From contig NZ_KV440949.1 in assembly GCF_001636315.1 (NCBI RefSeq), forward strand, positions 2,031,203-2,095,202: 64,000 nt of DNA, read 5' to 3'. Under the pieces are notes generated by a model. That model ran no database searches and had not been told where the DNA came from. It saw only the letters and a program-made list of their open reading frames with translations. Below are positions 62,131-64,000 of this stretch, piece by piece. This stretch comes from Neobacillus mesonae (GTDB taxonomy: Bacteria; Bacillota; Bacilli; Bacillales; Cytobacillaceae). The number at the start of each line of letters is the position of its first letter. Within the stretch, counting starts at the first letter, position 1. Made by a program: the position numbers and the translations under genes.

Positions 62131-62200
62131 CTGATAGAAGAACACACCGTTGATTCCATGGAACATGGAGATAGTTGTAGAAATTTACGTTATTTATGCG

Positions 62201-62249
62201 AACCACCCTTTGCTTGTGATGGCAGTGCTACGGCGCGGGGTGGTTTTCT
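62201..62249 (+). terminator. Rho-independent terminator of the deo cluster
   Basis: AACCACCC (62201-62208) and GGGTGGTT (62238-62245) close a long stem-loop followed by TTCTT, about 70 bp after the GntR stop. Confidence 0.7.
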
Positions 62250-62594
62250 TGTTTTCTAAAAAGTTTTTTCCGAAAAGAAATAAGCGCTTGTTTTAATTCA
62301 GGGCGAGACAGGAACGCAGTCTGAAAATGAGCATGATTTTGCCCGGGTACTTCCTGAAACCCAGCTCTTCGGTTATTTAGAGGATTATTCTTGATAATTC
62401 AATGCAACTCCCCTTTAGCCGTGGAAAAATATTGGCGTCCAAATGATTTAGCTTTTAAAGAACTTTAATCGATCCAGCCTTCCCCTTATACTCTAATATT
62501 TTTTAGTTATATTCTTTGTTTATCGGGTACGTACATAAATAACATCCTTTACACACTCAAACGAATTGACATCTTGTATTGTAGGGGGAGCGAT
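62250..62594. other. Intergenic stretch before the M50-like gene
   Basis: No convincing ORF. The sequence is AT-rich after 62480 and should contain the promoter of the gene at 62595; GGGGGAG at 62584-62590 is its ribosome site. Confidence 0.3.
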
Positions 62595-63143
62595 ATGTTT
62601 GGATTCGGTGACATTATAAAATTTTTAATCTCTTTTTTTGTGATTCTTCCGATGGTTACTCTTATCCATTTAAGCGGACATATTTTTTTTGCTACGCTTT
62701 TCGGGGGATCCGAGAAAAAAATCAAAATCGGATGCGGGCCGATCGTATGTTCCTTTTGGAATGTGGAATTAAGGAGATATTACTTTTGGAATGGGGCCTG
62801 CGAGTTTAAATCGTTAAGGCATGATAACCGTGTGACGAACACCTTCATTTACCTTGGAGGATCATTATTCAATCTGGCAGGTATATTTTTAATACAAAAT
62901 CTCGTATCTGAAGGAATCCTGGATAAGTCCGTTTTTTGGGATCAGTTTATCTATTTCTCCTTTTATATGTTGTTTTTCTCGCTATTTCCTATGGATTTTT
63001 CGGATGGGTCGCCCAGTGATGGGAAGGCGGTTGTACTCACATTGAAGAACCAGCATGAACGGAAAATCAGTGATGATATTCAATTCAGGAAAATAGAAGA
63101 GCAAAATGAATCCAAGGAAACTTTCAAGGATCATAATAATTAA
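62595..63143 (+). CDS. M50-like membrane protein lacking the catalytic Glu (pseudoprotease)
   Basis: A protein of 182 residues from ATG 62595 (GGGGGAG upstream). The N-terminal membrane helix contains IHLSGHIFFATLFGG at the place where site-2-type M50 peptidases have HExxH; here H25 and H29 are kept but the catalytic Glu position is Leu. A second helix region (IYLGGSLFNLAGIFLIQNLV) and FSLFPMDFSDGSPSDGKAV resemble the C-terminal NPxDG motif. A charged tail (about 150-182) follows. It may be a pseudo-protease that binds rather than cleaves membrane proteins. Monocistronic. Confidence 0.72.
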   Translation: MFGFGDIIKFLISFFVILPMVTLIHLSGHIFFATLFGGSEKKIKIGCGPIVCSFWNVELRRYYFWNGACEFKSLRHDNRVTNTFIYLGGSLFNLAGIFLIQNLVSEGILDKSVFWDQFIYFSFYMLFFSLFPMDFSDGSPSDGKAVVLTLKNQHERKISDDIQFRKIEEQNESKETFKDHNN

Positions 63144-64000
63144 CCGATCCTTTTGGCTTTTAAACGTCTATTCTTTGTAGAAGAAACTGGTCCGTTCGTA
63201 TAACTAAAGAAAAACGGTCAACACATACAAGAAAATGGGCGATAAATGTCTAAGCAGTTGATATAGAGTGCCACTGGGGTTGAAGGAAATAACTTTTGAA
63301 CATTTATTAACTAACACACTGAGCACTTGAAATTCATCAATCTTCGACAAAAAAATAATTGGCCATTTTAATGCTTTTATTTTTGTCGATATCCCCTCAT
63401 ATTTTGTAGATATTTCCCGGGAATTTGTTGAAATTTGAATAACACCACCATAAATTGAATTTACCATGCGATATGCGTTTCTGTTTGTCTTTTACAATGA
63501 ACATTATGATTTTTAAATGATTGTGGGCAAGAATCAAAATTTTGATATGTATCGGGTATTGTAATTTCTGTTTCATTGGTACCTTTTGTTATTTTTCAGA
63601 TTCATATCGTATACCATTCCCCCCTTCTTAAAGTTCAAAATCCGGGGATTTTCATATATATCGCCTAGCGATACGAAACAAAAAACGGATTAGACACGGG
63701 TATGATAGCCTTGGGTTTGCAACCAAATTCCCCAGTTATCTCCGGGAACTTTAACTCTCCAATTTTATAAACCTCGACATATATCGGATGATTACTTTGT
63801 ATGGATTAGATTCCGAGGAATGTATCATTAAAATTGCTTCACTGGTTGTAAATATTATATTGAACGCTACGGGAATTTTTTTAGGTAAACAGTTTTTTAT
63901 AAGACAAGTATGAGGTGGCATAAGTATATACAGATAGGGATATATGGTGAAATAATCGATTATTTTCGCTTTCAAAGTTTATGCCTTAAGGAAGTGCTAA
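63144..64000. other. AT-rich terminal stretch without a convincing gene
   Basis: Only short frames without ribosome sites are seen. A 21-bp-spaced repeat of TTTTGTNGATAT type lies at 63381-63434. A 41-codon frame at 63788-63913 (plus) reads as a hydrophobic peptide but has no ribosome site. The stretch may contain the control region of a gene beyond the window. Confidence 0.4.
63381..63434. repeat. Degenerate 21-bp repeat (TTTTGTNGATAT)
   Basis: TTTTGTCGATAT (63381), TTTTGTAGATAT (63402) and a weaker TTTGTTGAAAT (63424) are spaced exactly 21 bp apart by their shared G. Read on the minus strand they give a repeating ISTK/ISTN peptide pattern, a by-product of the DNA repeat. Confidence 0.5.

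Noticed and set aside
63204..63467. A minus-strand frame with repeated ISTK/ISTN residues
   Set aside because: The peptide repeat is the translation of a 21-bp DNA repeat; no ribosome site and no family resemblance.
63788..63913. A 41-residue plus-strand hydrophobic frame
   Set aside because: No ribosome site or promoter was found in front of it.

Overview
This is a low-GC Gram-positive chromosome segment, most like a spore-forming member of the Bacillaceae (Bacillus/Neobacillus/Mesobacillus type). The signs are AGGAGG-type ribosome binding sites on nearly every gene, frequent TTG/GTG starts, lipoprotein signal peptides, a SleB-type cortex hydrolase, YesMN and DctSR two-component systems, CcpA (cre) and SigB promoter motifs, and dispersed GGGACAGG-type extragenic repeats. 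No rRNA, tRNA, CRISPR array, transposase or prophage was recognised. The window is an accessory catabolic region: nearly every cluster pairs an importer, its enzymes and a dedicated regulator.

Layout. 1-10.8 kb (minus strand): the 5' end of a sugar ABC-transporter binding protein with a perfect cre match upstream; a YesN/YesM two-component system with a LacI-type extracytoplasmic binding protein; a giant secreted modular GH2 beta-galactosidase-like enzyme; a SleB-like hydrolase. 11.1-18.8 kb: a prohibitin-like protein, then a ureide/hydantoin cluster (Na+/solute symporter plus DUF3311, allantoinase/hydantoinase, IclR, M20 amidohydrolase, second IclR, AroM-family protein) with two well-defined promoter/operator regions. 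19-27.7 kb: a complete AI-2 uptake and processing (Lsr) locus, lsrACDBF divergent from lsrR-lsrK-cupin. 27.8-31.4 kb: cardiolipin synthase, a lipoprotein, a universal stress protein with a SigB-like promoter, and a 30-residue hydrophobic peptide. 31.4-37.8 kb: a TRAP dicarboxylate-type transporter (DctPQM) with a DctB-like sensor-binding protein and DctSR. 37.8-39.2 kb: small ORFs and repeats.

39.2-51.3 kb is the most unusual part. Reading on the minus strand it holds an XRE-cupin regulator, a sodium/solute symporter, a type III CoA-transferase, an acyl-CoA dehydrogenase, urocanase 2, ETF beta, ETF alpha, a divergent urocanase 1 and an AraC-type regulator. No histidase, imidazolonepropionase or formiminoglutamase is present. 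The simplest reading is a route that activates imidazolepropionate (or a methylated/thiolated relative) as a CoA thioester, oxidises it to the urocanyl level and hydrates it. This is a hypothesis from gene content.

51.6-55.4 kb (plus strand): a DapA-family lyase/dehydratase, an aldehyde dehydrogenase and an MHS-family importer behind a clear promoter/operator. 55.6-57.2 kb: a secreted SPOR plus phosphodiester-glycosidase protein. 57.6-62.1 kb: a nucleoside-salvage cluster (deoD, MFS transporter, deoB, GntR/UTRA regulator), with an 82-bp tandem array of helically spaced CTTGCG motifs between deoD and the transporter. 62.6-63.1 kb: an M50-like membrane protein lacking the catalytic Glu. The last 850 bp are AT-rich with no convincing gene.

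All calls come from reading the sequence; none was tested by database search.
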